A stretch of 64,000 nt of DNA from Phylloscopus collybita. Taxonomy: Eukaryota; Chordata; Aves; Passeriformes; Phylloscopidae. The notes beneath the pieces are model-generated. The model was not told the origin of the DNA. It saw only the letters and a list, made by a program, of their open reading frames with translations, and made no database searches. Shown one piece after another: positions 1 through 11,997 of the stretch. The DNA is taken from positions 18,829,001 to 18,893,000 of the forward strand of contig JAJNNQ010000018.1 of NCBI GenBank assembly GCA_027886175.1, given 5' to 3'. Position 1 is the stretch's first letter. Every line of letters begins with the position of its first letter. The translations under genes were made by a program, and so were the position numbers.

Positions 1-3000
1 GGTTCTGTAAATGTTCTGTCATAGAAACCCCAAGAATATGGCCTAGATACTTCAGGTGATGTCAAGTGGCACTGGACACCAAGCTGTACACAGGCACATC
101 AAACCTTAGAAGTTTAAGTCTGATCACAGCATCAGATCTGTCAGGATTAATTGATAGCTAATCAGCATCAAGATTGCAGTTTGTCTTCCCAAATGTTCAG
201 CCTACAAATCTGCTTTAAGATGAGGTATATGACTGTGAATCACATTGAATTCACTGACTGTGCTTTCCCTAAGATGAAAACTTGGGTCACAGTGAAGACA
301 CAGATGAGGTGAATGCTGACATGAAGACCCTGATTGCTTATCTTTGTATCTCGCCTGGTTTGCACTTAGTAATTTATTCCTTTTTATTTTGCAGTATGCT
401 TCATAAAACTATGTATAGTCTGCTGTAATCAGTGGAATTTAATGTTGTTTCCATTAGCATTTTGAACACAAAAGCTCTTGGTTTACTCATCCTCTTTTTA
501 ATGAGATAAATCTAAGCCTGACCATTACAGATAGACAGATTATCAGTGAATTCAGTGTTCAGTGTGTTGGTTAGTGAAGGCAAGTTTCCCCTCCATTATC
601 TCAAAAACTCTTTTTTCAGTTTATATTATCACTGATAGAGGCTGTGCTATAGTCGAGATATGCTATGGACCAGTGGGTAGCTGCCTTCTTATCCCTCCGC
701 CAAACTGAGAAAGGGAAACACGATTCTAAAGCAGAACTATGGAGTTGGAGTTAGAGGGAGAAAAAGTGAGAAAGAGAAAGGTGTTTTAAAGGCTGTGTGT
801 CCACAGTAAATGATCAAGGGAAAACCTTAGCTATTTCTGTTTGTCAGAAAGAGAATGGGGAGTCTGAGGGGCCAAGTCGCTGAGCCAACTGAGATATCTC
901 ATTTTGTCCCCAAATATTTTTATCTGTCCTTTGTGAGCTTCCCCCAAAGGACTCACTAATCCAATTGGGATCAGTATCTAATGATTCAAAGTCCCTCAAA
1001 ACTATGCTTGTTATTTCAGATGAATCTTCATATATATGACCATACAAATTCTTCATGTTGTTCTTGTGAAAAATTGCCTCATAAATAGTTCTGGTAAGCA
1101 AGGCAGCAGACAACTTAAGTGAAACATATCACAACAAGTATGCAAATAATGTCATCAGGCCCAGCCAATATAGTGTCAGATTATGAACCAGATCCAGCAT
1201 CTTTGCTGCCACATGGTGATTCAATGTTTCTGGACTTTGTCAGCAAAAAATAAATCATGGGTCTGAAAAACTTGATGCTATTTTTCAGGCATGGCAAGCA
1301 GATATGTACAAAAATGTCTCCAGATCTGATTTATTGAGATCACCTTTTTGTCTCCAGAGAATAACTGGAACACATGCATTTTTATTTTTTCCTCCAAAAT
1401 GCTCATTTATGGAAGAACATGTTTCAGCCCCTAAATGATTATTCCATGCTTGTCAGTTTTAGATTGCAGCACCAGTTCCATTAATGATTTCTGAGGTGAT
1501 GCTGATGCCTCTGAGGCTGCCTGGCAGAATTGCTAGCATAAAACTAATGAGTATCCTGGCACGACCCTGCACTGTTAGGACATGAAGGCAAAGGGGGAAA
1601 TAAATTAGAAACCTGGATGTGCAGAAAGAATATCTGTAAAGGCACTTAATGGAGTCTAGAATAGAAAATTAATCACCCATAATAATTAGAGTTTGTGAGA
1701 CTATTTAATTTAATTCCATTTACACATATTTTCCACCCAATGATTAATGAAATCTGGGATAGCTTGTAAGCAAAATCTGAAACTGATATAAGCTTTAGAA
1801 GTGTGTAGAGTAGAGAGTTATTAGACAAAAACAGCTTTTAACGGCTGTTTTCATTCTATATCTAACAGTTTTCACATAATCTTTGGGTACAAAATGACAT
1901 GGCACCAGTTAAAAATGCTACTGGAACATACATAACCTGAAAGTGCTTGATATAATCTAAGTGAAAAAAGGTAAATTGAACAACATCAGTGGGAAGCAGA
2001 CTATTATTAAACTATTAGAAAGCTGAAGCCAGTACAGTTTATTGTTTCTATTTCTTCAGCCTCTAAAGTTTATTTAGCATTTCACTTTTCCCAGGTCAGT
2101 AATACGTTGATTTTATTTTTTTTTAATACAGTCATTAACTTCCATCTCCTTGTGAGGATAATTTACCATACTTTAAAACCCTGAAAATGTTTGTCTTAAA
2201 AGTAACTATCAAGAAACAACAACAAAAGAGGCGTTATAGATTTTGTCTGCTTTGACTTTTGAGTGCACAAGTTAATGACAAGTCATTTTTGTAATTTGTA
2301 GCACAAATTTCTGAAATTCAGTGTAGTAGGGTATGCAGTCAGTGAAATCTCATGGTCATACTCATTCCTTCTAACATTCAGGCCTGTGCATGTGTGAAAT
2401 GGTTTTAGAAGAAAGATGACAGCAATGTTCTAAGGATGGAAAAAAATTCCTAATAATATAAATAGCATAAACTCAAATATCTTGGGTAGCATTTCAGAGT
2501 TTGACACCTCTCTCTGAGATCCTGTATAACTCCTCTTCAGAGCTGCATATTCCTACTAAATGAAGTAGTGAATGTGTAGTATTTTAGATCTGTATTTGAG
2601 GACTGTGAAAGAAAATTTTCTTTTGTTTTGACTTATTCAATTTATCATATTTCTTGTACTTTCACAGTTTTCTTCTAAAACAATCTGGGCTTTTTGGTTT
2701 GACAGCAAATTTAATTCTAAATCAAAATGGTTGCATCAAAAGTTCTGTAATTTTATGCAGTGGATATAGACTAATTTTTTTTGTTGTTGTTTTTAAATCA
2801 ATGTCTCATTTAATCTCATAACAATTTGGTTCACCAGTTCAGATATTTTATATTTAAATATTTTCATTATGCTAAAGTAGTTACGAGGGTAAGAACACTT
2901 AGAAAATTTGTGAGCTTTTTTCTATCGCATTCTTTTCAAATTAAAAGTAAGAAGCTTATGGACCTCTCCTGCTGGTATTCATTCCTCTGGGTTTTGTGCA

Positions 3001-3849
3001 TTCTGGATTTGAGTTGAGACATAAATACCTAAATACTGACACCTTTTAAGGCAAACCTGTACTGAACATTTTAACGAATCTCTTATTTTATTCCATTAAT
3101 CCTCTCTAGTGTGTGTATCAGTGTGCCTTCATTTGATCACTTGAGTGGAGCTAAACGTAAGCTCACATGGTGTCTTGCCTTTGTGGAAGATAACTGCAGT
3201 GAATTTGTATCTGGATAACATTTCATGAGTTAGCAGAGTCTGCCATACACAGAGTGGAAGAGGTTAAATCTTTAATCATAGTGGTAAGAATAGAGTAGGA
3301 AAGTGAATGGTTTTCAGTAGAAAGGAATGTGACTAAGTGGAAAGTTTGAAGGTCCTGAGGTGAAATTGGAGACAGTTGAAAAATAAGGTTCTGATCCACG
3401 GCTTGTAAGTTTTACCTTTGTCTTCAGTGCATGTGCGCTACTGAAAGCTTGGTTAACTATCTAAGGCTTGTGGAAAGAACACTCTTGCAGAAAAAGTGGA
3501 TCATAGAGAACACTCAAAAATATTAATTCTGGATCAAAAGAAAGGCTGACTCACTAGACCAAAATTTATCTTATATTTAGGTGTATAGAAGTTTAATATT
3601 TGGTAGGTACCAAGTAGTTGGTCATTTGGCTTTCAACACAGTCAACAGAGGTAACAAGTATGAGTATGAAAATAACAGTTTGTTCCAAGTATTTCTATTC
3701 CTGAGATAATTCTTTCTGGAATTACCTTCCAGAATTTCCCCACAGAGAAAATGTACATGCTTTGTAGATGCTTTGCTGTTGATACATAGTGAAGTGACTG
3801 AAAATCCAGCGTATTGTACGTGTCATCTAAAAGGACCTTAGGCTAAATA
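1..3849. other. AT-rich non-coding sequence, no recognised element
   Basis: I see no recognisable gene, RNA or repeat family here. The longest open frame is an 89-codon stretch on the - strand (844-1113, listed separately). Short T-rich runs occur near 2110 and 2770. Old, diverged repeats could be present but cannot be recognised by eye. Confidence 0.6.
844..1113 (-). other. Unidentified 89-codon open frame, function unknown
   Basis: An uninterrupted ATG-to-stop frame of 89 codons. Its composition is mixed and somewhat protein-like: acidic stretches around residues 28-48, and Gly, Ser, Arg and Asp residues around 55-65 rather than low-complexity runs. There is no signal peptide, membrane segment or motif that I can name, and no splice or promoter context that marks it as an exon. 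It could be a remnant of an old retroelement or pseudogene, or a chance opening. I do not recognise a family and assign no function. Confidence 0.15.
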
Positions 3850-4035
3850 AAGGGGCTGCCAAAAGCTTTATGAAGTGCAGCAAAAGAAATTGCCAAATTC
3901 TACATCAGAAGAGGAGGAATCCCATGCATCAGCACGTGTTGGGAGCCGCCTGGCTGGAAAACACCTTTTTGCAGAAAAGATCTTGGATACTGGTGGACAC
4001 CAAACTAAACATGAGGAAGCATTAGGGGCAGTGTT
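3850..4035 (+). mobile_element. CR1 LINE fragment, + orientation, truncated at both ends
   Basis: The stretch resembles the part of avian CR1 ORF2 between the reverse transcriptase core and the 3' end. Around 3905-4020 it keeps the typical order: a Gly-rich codon stretch, a segment for a lysine-rich turn, then the segment encoding a Leu-Val-Asp-Thr-like strand followed by the 'aaactaaacatgag' block. It carries several base changes and small indels, so no protein could be made. Both the 5' part and the 3' end are missing, so it is an internal remnant. Boundaries are approximate. CR1 is the dominant non-LTR retrotransposon of birds and other reptiles and supports the host assignment. Confidence 0.65.
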
Positions 4036-5802
4036 TTAAAAAATGAAAGTATTTTGAAAATTTCATCAGTTTTCTGTCCAGTACCAAAAGTTCCTGTTGT
4101 ATTAAGCCCTGCTCTTTCCACCAGCTACTGAAGAGTTAGTTACCAATACACAGACATTTAGATTTGTGATGATTTACTTATGATTTTTCACTTTGCCAAC
4201 TGATAACTTTACCTTGCAGTTCTCATCCAGCCTTGTCACAGTTCAATGCAGCCATCTGTAGGCTTATGTGGAGGAAAGAGTCTTAGCAGAATAAAGAAAG
4301 GGAGCTCAAACAGTCCCACCTAAAAAGCGACTGGAAAAGTAAAGCTGGTAATGCTCTGAATGGATAAAGGGAGCTTACCTTGAATTTCAGTTATTTCAAC
4401 CCTTCCTTATATAATGATAAAATCAGTGTTTATACTTTGGCTTGACAGCTGAGTGAAAGTGTGTCAGATATGGCAAATACATAAAAAGTTTTTTGCAACA
4501 GAGAAAGTTTTCTGTCTTGCAAATAACAGGTTCTTCGGAAATACAGTCCTGACAGGAATGCTTGTAAGTATTCCTGTACAAAACATATTGTATCTGTGAA
4601 TACTCCTTATGTGAAAGTAATTGTACTAAACAGACCCAGCAGGACTCTATACGTATTTATTAAAATTGAGGAAACTAGAAGCTAAAACTCTTTTTAGCTA
4701 TATTTTTAAATTCAAATTGTGGGGACAGAACTTTTCACAGATTGTCAAAAGGTATTTACAATGTCCTCTAGAAAGTTATCAAAATAGAATTGCACTGTGA
4801 GGGGTCACTTTGCAGTATCTAAGCTGAATTTATTATTTTTGAAATGTATTTGCTTACAAATAGTCACTAGGAATAATGCACTTTTAAACAGCAAAAGTTC
4901 TTGTACACTACATCTTAGAACCATTGCTGAGTTAGAAATTATCACTGACACAGATAGTATTTGAGAACATTGGATAGGATAGATATTAAATAATATCAAG
5001 AACCAAGAGTCTGTGCCAGACAAGTTAAATTAAAATTATTAACAAATATAATGAGATTTCCTCAGAATACGTTGCGTAATCTTAATGGTTTGTGTTATTA
5101 AAAGTTAGTTGCTTCAGGGGACTGTTCTGGTTCATTTAACAAACACATAAAAATTTCTCTAGCTTCTTTGAATATATATATGTGTGTTTTTGTGCAGGTG
5201 TATACTGAACAGTTCTGCTGTTCCATGATCACAGTTAGAGCTAGGGGTGTAATTCCACCTGTAGTAAGCAATGGCACTAAGTATAGCGGAATACCCACAG
5301 CAGCCAAAATCTGCAGAACCTTACTCTAAAAAAGGAATATGGCTTTTGACCTCCAGCCTAATTAGGCCAAAATAATTCTGTATCAGGAATGAAGTCACAG
5401 TCTAGTAAAGAATGTAAATATTGATTCCACCATAATCCAGCAATGTCATGTCCTAATTTCCTGGTCACTCCACCAAAATATTGGAAATTCCACAGTAAGT
5501 CATGTCATCAAAAACTGGCATCACCTTGTCAGAAAACAAACCTGTGAATATTTGCTTAATAAAGAAAGGGGCAGGTAAAGCTCTCGGGAGAAAAAAATAT
5601 ACTAATCTACAACTGAAACTGTATGACAGCAGAATGATACACAGTGAATCCAAGAAAAATTGCAGTACCATTAAACGTGGCATTGGATGGTAATGTGTTT
5701 GTACTGGGTCATATTTTCCTTTTAATTAAACAGAGTGCAATAGAAGTAATTCAAGACTTTTTTATGCAAATATTTTTATTCTCTTCTTTAAAAATTCTCC
5801 CT
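4036..5802. other. AT-rich non-coding sequence, no recognised element
   Basis: No gene or repeat family recognised. Several 60-75 codon open frames occur on both strands (for example 4805-5023 and 5098-5307 on -), as expected by chance in AT-rich DNA. Confidence 0.6.
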
Positions 5803-6274
5803 AATATGCTGATTTTTGCTGAGATAGAGTTTATTTTCTTCATGGTAGCTAATATGACTCTATATTCTGGATTTATGCAAGAAACTGTTGAAAATTCAGG
5901 ACTGATTTTGCTGTCACTGCAGAGTACTTGTGGAGTTAAGGATTTTCTCCACACCCCTCCACCAGTACCATAGGCTGGGGGTGCATGATGTGTTGGGAGG
6001 GAGCACAGCCAAGCCAGCTGACCCCAAGTGACCAAAGAGATACTCCATATCATTACTAGTGATGGAATCCTGCTTCCCTGGGGATAGTCAAACATTTGCC
6101 TGCCCATGGGAAGTATTTAATGAATTCCTTTGTTTTGCTTTGGTTATTAAGCTGTCTTTATGTCAACCCATGATTTTTCCAACTTTTATCTTCCAATTCT
6201 TTCCCCCATCCCACCCAGAGGATAGTGAGTGAGCAGCTGTGGGGCTTGGTTGCTGGCTGGGGTTTAAGCACCTA
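5803..6274 (+). mobile_element. Decayed solo LTR of an ERVL-like endogenous retrovirus
   Basis: The sequence follows the order of an avian ERVL-type LTR from near its 5' edge to its 3' edge. At 5820-5900 it matches the start of U3, including a 'gagatagag' block, a 'tagctaatatg' block and a 'ttctggattta' block. The central 'ttgggagggagcacagcca' block lies at 5993-6012. At 6141-6170 there is an ATTAAG that stands where the family has a variant polyadenylation signal, followed by the 'tgtcaaccca' block, a pyrimidine-rich U5, and the closing 'gctggctggggtttaa' block at 6251-6266. It shares these blocks with the LTRs at 12992 and 37755. No internal proviral sequence adjoins it on either side, so it is a solo LTR. 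A clear target-site duplication was not found, and substitutions are many, which suggests an old insertion. Confidence 0.7.
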
Positions 6275-9200
6275 GGAAGAAAGTGGGCTTAGGAATTATT
6301 CTATATTCATACTGTCCTGCTGTCTTTCCAGCAAGATTACTTGTACCTTTAAATTTGTCCCACAGCTGTGAGTCACTAAATTCTCTTTTATTGCTGTTGT
6401 TGTTCTATTGCTTTTGCATATGGTGATGGGTTACATGTGCAATGTGATTGTGGAATTCAGAACTGAAGAGTATAGCAATGTGAATGTCTCCCTTTTCATA
6501 CCCACTCTTATCTAAATTCTCTGAGAATTAAGTTTTGTGTTTCCAAACAATAATAATTGTGTGATAAATGAATGGTGGAAGATGAGAGAGCACCATGAAG
6601 GACAAGAAGAATGGTGTAAAAAATCCTATAGAATAGTTATCTCTCAATGCAAGAACCAGGAAAATAAAATTCATGGAAAGCATGCAACAAGGATAAGCAT
6701 ACAATTGGTGGAATAGCTGATGACTGAAACTTACTTTTGAAATATAATGAAGTCAAGAAGTCACTAAAACCTTAAAGAAATTGGACATATTTAAATGACA
6801 TATAATATCCAGCACTTTATAGGTTAAAAAATAAAAGCAGCAAATTCTTCTTTAACTGTCAGCAAAAGATTCCTTCAGAATCCTCTAAAGCATCTTTACT
6901 CAACTGTGGTCAGAAAATATGAGAGTAAATGGACCATGTTGCCTATTCTAAGTGCTTCAGTGAAATTATAGTTTGTTATTTGGGATTTCTGGTTTTGGAA
7001 ATTACCTAGCGCAGCATATTTCTTCTGCAGCTTCCTTGTCTTTCAAAACTCCATGAAAAAGGCCATCAACTATGCTTTCTAAATTTAAAATAATGACAGT
7101 CACCTAACATTATCTATTACAGAAAACACTATGATTTAAAAAAGAGAAAAATTACAGTGTCTTATATCCCATTATTTCAGTATGTTTTTGCTTAAACAGA
7201 AATCTGATATGCTCAAGGGTAACTTTTTCTGACCTCAGTGAAATATGTTTCCAGACTGGTACCTTTTAACAAACATGCATTACAGACATGCATCAACACG
7301 TGAGTTTCAGTCTAAAGCCTGCAAAAATAGCTGGAAAAACACCTAACTCGCCATAAAGTTTCAGATCAGTTCCCACATCTCAATTTCCTCCTAATCAAAG
7401 TGAAGGATTTTTTTCTTGTTCATTCTGCAGTATGTCAGAAAATACCTACTCGAAAGCAATAGTATTTTTTTTTTTGAAATTCACTAATCCAAAGTATTAG
7501 CAACTTTAAACCTTAATTGGAGAGTGCATGTTTTTTTTAAAAAGCCTGGTCATGAGTATTCAAATACACTCAGTTTTGTATTAGCCTCTAGGAGACTAAG
7601 CAGTTAGTCACTGTATCACCTGCTCAGCTACCTGTCCTGAAAATCTCTCTTTACCTACTGTGCCTGTTCTCATTGGCTTTGTCAGGGCCCACATGTCCTT
7701 AGAACTTTTATAAGGAAAAAAGGAATTATTCATAGAGGACTTCCTGACTATACTCAACTCTGAAAAAATAAGAGCAGAGAAGAGCTCATCCTTACAATTA
7801 TGCACAGCTTTTCTTTTACTTCAGTCTATAATGCCTGACTTGGATTTCATCTGTATAGAATAGCAGCTTAGAACATCTATCTAGAAATGCCTAGAACATC
7901 CTGTTTCAGCTCACAGTTATACGCAAATCATAAGAGGGTCATTCATGGATTAAAAGGATTTCTCACTGCAAAATCATTCTAATAATTTTCAGTCTCATGA
8001 TTTCATCCATGCTGGCCAGTTCATGCAGACATGTGTGGATACATATTAACATGTATGCACTAAATTTTATGTTTCATCCTAACTAACTGCTGCCATGCAT
8101 GTTGCTGTACGTTATGCTAAAGGGGCAGAGGAAGGGGAGAGAAGGCTGAGTCTCCTGCAAGTGGTAATGCTGCCCATGAGAACTCCCTATAACTCTGTTG
8201 AGGTTTGCAGGTGTAAGCCCATGAAAGCAGCCATATGAGAAAAATAGAGAACATGAGAACATGTAAAGAAAAATTACAGCCAAAGTGGAAAACACTGCGT
8301 CACTGGCCAACCTGGGAGGGTTACAGTACTGTAAATAGTAAGTCCTTAGCAATGCTAAGGCATGCTGAGGCCTTAACTGGGGCATGTAGGTTGCTGTGAA
8401 ACCACTTCCACATATAAAGTGCCAACAAATGCTTTGCTCCACTGTAGTTGAAATCTCACAGCAATGACTTTATTAGGGATAGAGGGGAATTAGAATTTTT
8501 CAAACTTATTGGCTCAATTTCAGACAAACTGCACAGACCCCAGAGATTTACAGGTCTGTAGCTTTTCCACTTACATCAAAAGTCTCGTGGAATGTCAACA
8601 GATGACCTATAAGCCGACAAAGAACATGTGTTTCTGTCTACTGAGGGAACTTGCTTTCTCAGTGAAATTCCAGATAATCAATTCCTACACATCCCAGAGG
8701 AGAGAAAAGCACTTATTGCTATGGTTGCAACAAATTAACCATGGAACAAATGTATTACATTGCAAAGGATGGTCCTTGCACTTGTTGACCAGCACAGGAA
8801 AGAAAGAAAGGCCAGTGTGACCGAGTGATATCAAATAGAGATACCACATCTGCAGGAAGGCTTCTTGGGAAGAGTCTTCTTTTACTCAGGCTGTATGTGA
8901 GAAGTCAAAATTCATTTGCATTGCCAAGAACAGCACCTTTCTCTACATCCCAGTACACTGAGCCTAATCAACACTGTTAGAGCACAGGCATTCTCCTATT
9001 CCCTTCCAATCCACTTGAAGACCATGAGAAGAAACTCAGATATGATGACCCATTGTAGGATCTTTCCTCCCACACACTGATTCTTTCTTGTGCAGACATC
9101 TCACACGTGTACTTTTCAGGGATGTTGTCCTGCAAGATAACAATTTATCTTAGGCATTGCTGAAGCCATTAAGGATACATTTTTTTTTTTCCTTGTCCAA

Positions 9201-10539
9201 CTTAATGTAAAATAAGTAACTAGAATGAAGACCAATATAACTTCCTGGTCATTTACGCACTTAAATGCTGATGAGACAAGTATGCAAAGGATAGCCTGAC
9301 AAGCATATAAAGTGGAATTAAGCCATTAAGCACTCATGGGTTTTTCAATGGTTAGAATACAACTCCAGGCTTGAAATTGAAGAATTCTTCTTTATGTCAA
9401 TGCCCATTGTCCTTGATTTCTCAAACTCCTTATCCAAAACCAAGGTTTAATACCTTGTCATGGATCTATCCTTCCTTCTTTGGCACAAAAGGCTGTTGTG
9501 AAGATGTACATTTTTTCTTCAAAAATCTATGACCTGATTTAATTTCTTCTGATGCAAGAGAAATGAACTTTAGAGACATATCTCCATGTACATGCAAAGC
9601 ATAAGCACCTTTATCATAAAGAGCTTAATTTTGTATTCTGGAAATATCTTTTTGTCCTTATATTAGTGCAGAAAATAATCCTTTTTCATTCTCAGACTAA
9701 AAATAGTGAACTTTTTTCTCTAGTCCACGCACATTGTAAAAGTGCTATTTTTTCCTAATTGTGAGAAATTAGCAAATATTCCTACATGCTTTTTTCTAAA
9801 ATTATTTTTACATTGGTATTTTTTGAGAAGACAAAGTACATGCATGAGTGCTTGTTTAATAGGTCTTGATGTGACTGCTTGTGTGAGTGTTTATGACACA
9901 CTGATAGCTGCACGTGGCATCTCATGTGCAAGTACTCTGAGGATTTAAATGCAGCTTTCATTACAGTGTTGCAACATTCTTGTCAAAGGCAATTCATGCT
10001 TTTCTCTATGAAAAAATATTTATTTATGCATATTCACACACCTTTATAAAAGCCTAGTTTCATCTAGCAAACTAAGGAAATTCATGTTGGAAAATCAGTA
10101 ACCTAGCATATGTCTGTTGTCATGTTCTTAAAGGGGTTGCTCTTTCTATAGAAACTATCATTCATATACAATTTGATGAAATTGTAATTTCTGTGAATCC
10201 ACATTGTGATAAGTAAATAATAAAATAACTACTAAAATAGTAATAAAATAATATTAAAAATCAAGTTGGCTGGCACATAGAAGGTTCAAGAGGCTACCTC
10301 TGTCCCCATAAAAGCAATGCTTACACATCCTCCTGTAATCCAGTAATCAGATGTGAGTCCTGAAATATCAGGCTCTGCACTCTATTAAGAAGAAAAGGTG
10401 AATGGCAAGACTCCTTTTTCAGGAGACAGCATTTGTCAAACACATATTTGACCCAATGTGGCAGGGTCACAAGAGAAACATAGCACTACTGAGATTGACT
10501 CAAGCATTTGTGAGCAATTTATCTGAGATGGATTCTCAC
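6275..10539. other. AT-rich non-coding sequence, no recognised element
   Basis: No gene or repeat family recognised. Open frames at 8083-8442 (-, 119 codons) and 8509-8820 (+, 103 codons) show no motif that I know and overlap no conserved context. A run of A/T-only sequence built on TAAAATAA-like units lies at 10211-10262, just upstream of the ERVL-like remnant. Confidence 0.6.
10211..10262. repeat. A/T-only low-complexity tract
   Basis: Nearly every base is A or T, with repeated 'taataaaata' and 'actaaaatag' units. Confidence 0.7.
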
Positions 10540-10589
10540 AAAAGTGTGTACCCACATTCATCATCTACTCATCAGGGGCCAGCATGGGA

Positions 10590-11411
10590 GTCTCAGTGAA
10601 AGAGAGAGTATAAGTGGGTCACACTCATCACATAAGGAGCTCTAATTGGAAACCACATTGTCCAGAAATCTTGAACATGATTGCGGACTGGCCAAAGGAC
10701 ACATTTTGAGAAGGAGAGGAAACATGCTGAAAAGGTCTCACTAATAATAAATTAGAAAGTGAGAAGAAATATGCCTTGTTTATTGATGAGTCCTGATCAA
10801 CTGTAGGAAAGCATTGGAGATGGAAGGACACTGTATGGAGTCCCCTATGACAAGTCCCAGAAACTGCTGAAGGAAAAGGTGACTTGAGGCAGTTTACAGA
10901 AGTGAAAACTGTACTGCTAGCTCTAGACACTGCTGAATGAGGAAAAAATGGTCAAGACTATACCTCTAAACTGGCTGATCAATGGTGGCTGTCGTGATGG
11001 AAGCAGAGTAACTGGCAGTGCAGATGCTAACCCATCTGTGCTGCTGCATTGTGGCAAGATATTCTTGGGTGGGGAACTTGGTTGTGAAGCTACTCCAGAT
11101 GGATGCTCATTTGCCTATGAGTTGGACCACTGAAGAACATTAAAACAATGAACAGGTGGATCTGGCTGTTAAGTCTGAAGTGGCTCAAATGGATCTGGAG
11201 AGGCACCATAAGGGTAAATGATTTCTGGCTTGATGGGCCAATAGCACCATCAAAGAAGTGATTCAACATATAGGTGTTCTTTCCAAAACCTCACAGACAT
11301 TTGAACCAAGAACATGGAATTGCATAGGTATAGCACAACCCCTATCATGCACCATCCTTTGAGAAAAGCAAATTATACAATGGCCTATTAAAGACTACAC
11401 TGACAGCAGCG
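10590..11411 (+). pseudogene. Broken ERVL-like pol: RNase H and start of integrase
   Basis: The RNase H domain opens at about 10768 with Tyr-Ala-Leu-Phe-Ile-Asp, which keeps the first acidic residue, but a TGA stop follows three codons later. The second acidic residue (Glu of a Glu-Val-Lys-Thr stretch) survives near 10898. The segment that should carry the third acidic residue, around 10955-10980, is altered and frameshifted; the copy at 36965-37410 keeps that residue. After 11140 the sequence passes into an integrase-like region with a large internal deletion: near 11320-11400 it already resembles the end of the catalytic core. Multiple stops and frameshifts rule out a product. In an intact virus this part of pol removes RNA from the RNA:DNA hybrid and joins the DNA copy to the chromosome. 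Confidence 0.65.
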
Positions 11412-11935
11412 TGTAGTGGTGTTGCAGTAGCCCTCTTGTTGGAGGGTAGAAATGAGCTGAGACATAGACTTCTTGTTTATCACATCATGAAGAGGGTCTT
11501 GGTTAATTCCTCTTTACAGAGGAATAAGTCAAACCTTCCTGACTCCAACCACTCACTCTGGCTGCAGCAAGGTCCTACTGTAGGTTTTCCTTGCAGCCTC
11601 TGACAGCTGGTTATTTCCAGCTAAACTATGACTGCATGGATTAGTTTGCAGGCTCCTACTGCAGGCTTTTACCCAGCTAGACTATTACTGCAGGTTCCAG
11701 CTACAGGCTCTAACTGGAGAGCCAGACTGACCTCACAGCAGTGATTCTCTCTCCCCAGGATCCTCCTCCTTCTTCTTCTTCTTCATGAGCCTCTCCTTCT
11801 CTCTTCCTCAAGGTTCCTCCTCCTTCATGAGTTCCTCTCACCAGCTAACCCACCCCCCTTTTCACACTTATCTTTGTTGTATATAGCTGTTACTTATCAG
11901 GGGCGAGGTCACCTGTGAATACACCTTCTCCTACA
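11412..11935. mobile_element. Solo LTR nested in the ERVL-like integrase
   Basis: A 524-bp insertion begins TGTAG and ends CTACA, giving the perfect short inverted termini of a retroviral LTR. It interrupts the integrase sequence, which resumes at 11936 with the 'gggaccttcaaaagctggga' block. The interior is pyrimidine-rich on the + strand (a CTT/CTC run at 11761-11784, then C-rich sequence to about 11862) and carries several repeats of a 'ctactgcaggc'-like unit between 11570 and 11710. I could not place a convincing TATA box or polyadenylation signal, so orientation is left open. The family is not identified with confidence; the TGTAG...CTACA ends resemble avian class II (ERVK-type) LTRs. Confidence 0.6.
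11761..11784. repeat. CTT/CTC trinucleotide run
   Basis: Short pure-pyrimidine microsatellite inside the nested LTR, with CTC units giving way to CTT units. Confidence 0.75.
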
Positions 11936-11997
11936 TAGTGGGACCTTCAAAAGCTGGGAGATGCATTTAGGAAAAAACACTGGTTAGTTAACACTAG
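11936..11997 (+). pseudogene. Integrase segment trapped between two nested LTRs
   Basis: A 62-bp piece of ERVL-like pol lies between the two solo LTRs. It would encode part of the region between the catalytic core and the C-terminal domain of integrase. It continues the sequence that breaks off at 11411 and joins naturally to the sequence that resumes at 12308, which is the main evidence that both LTRs are insertions. Confidence 0.6.

Larger units (their letters stand above)
11407..11940. repeat. Probable target-site duplication around the first nested LTR
   Basis: The five bases on the left (11407-11411, CAGCG) and on the right (11936-11940, TAGTG) differ only by two C-to-T transitions, which fits a decayed 5-bp target-site duplication. 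This is weak on its own, but it coincides with the TGTAG...CTACA ends and with the return of integrase-like sequence right after 11935. Confidence 0.4.

Noticed and set aside
5751..6107. 118-codon frame on the - strand
   Set aside because: Antisense of the solo LTR at 5803-6274.
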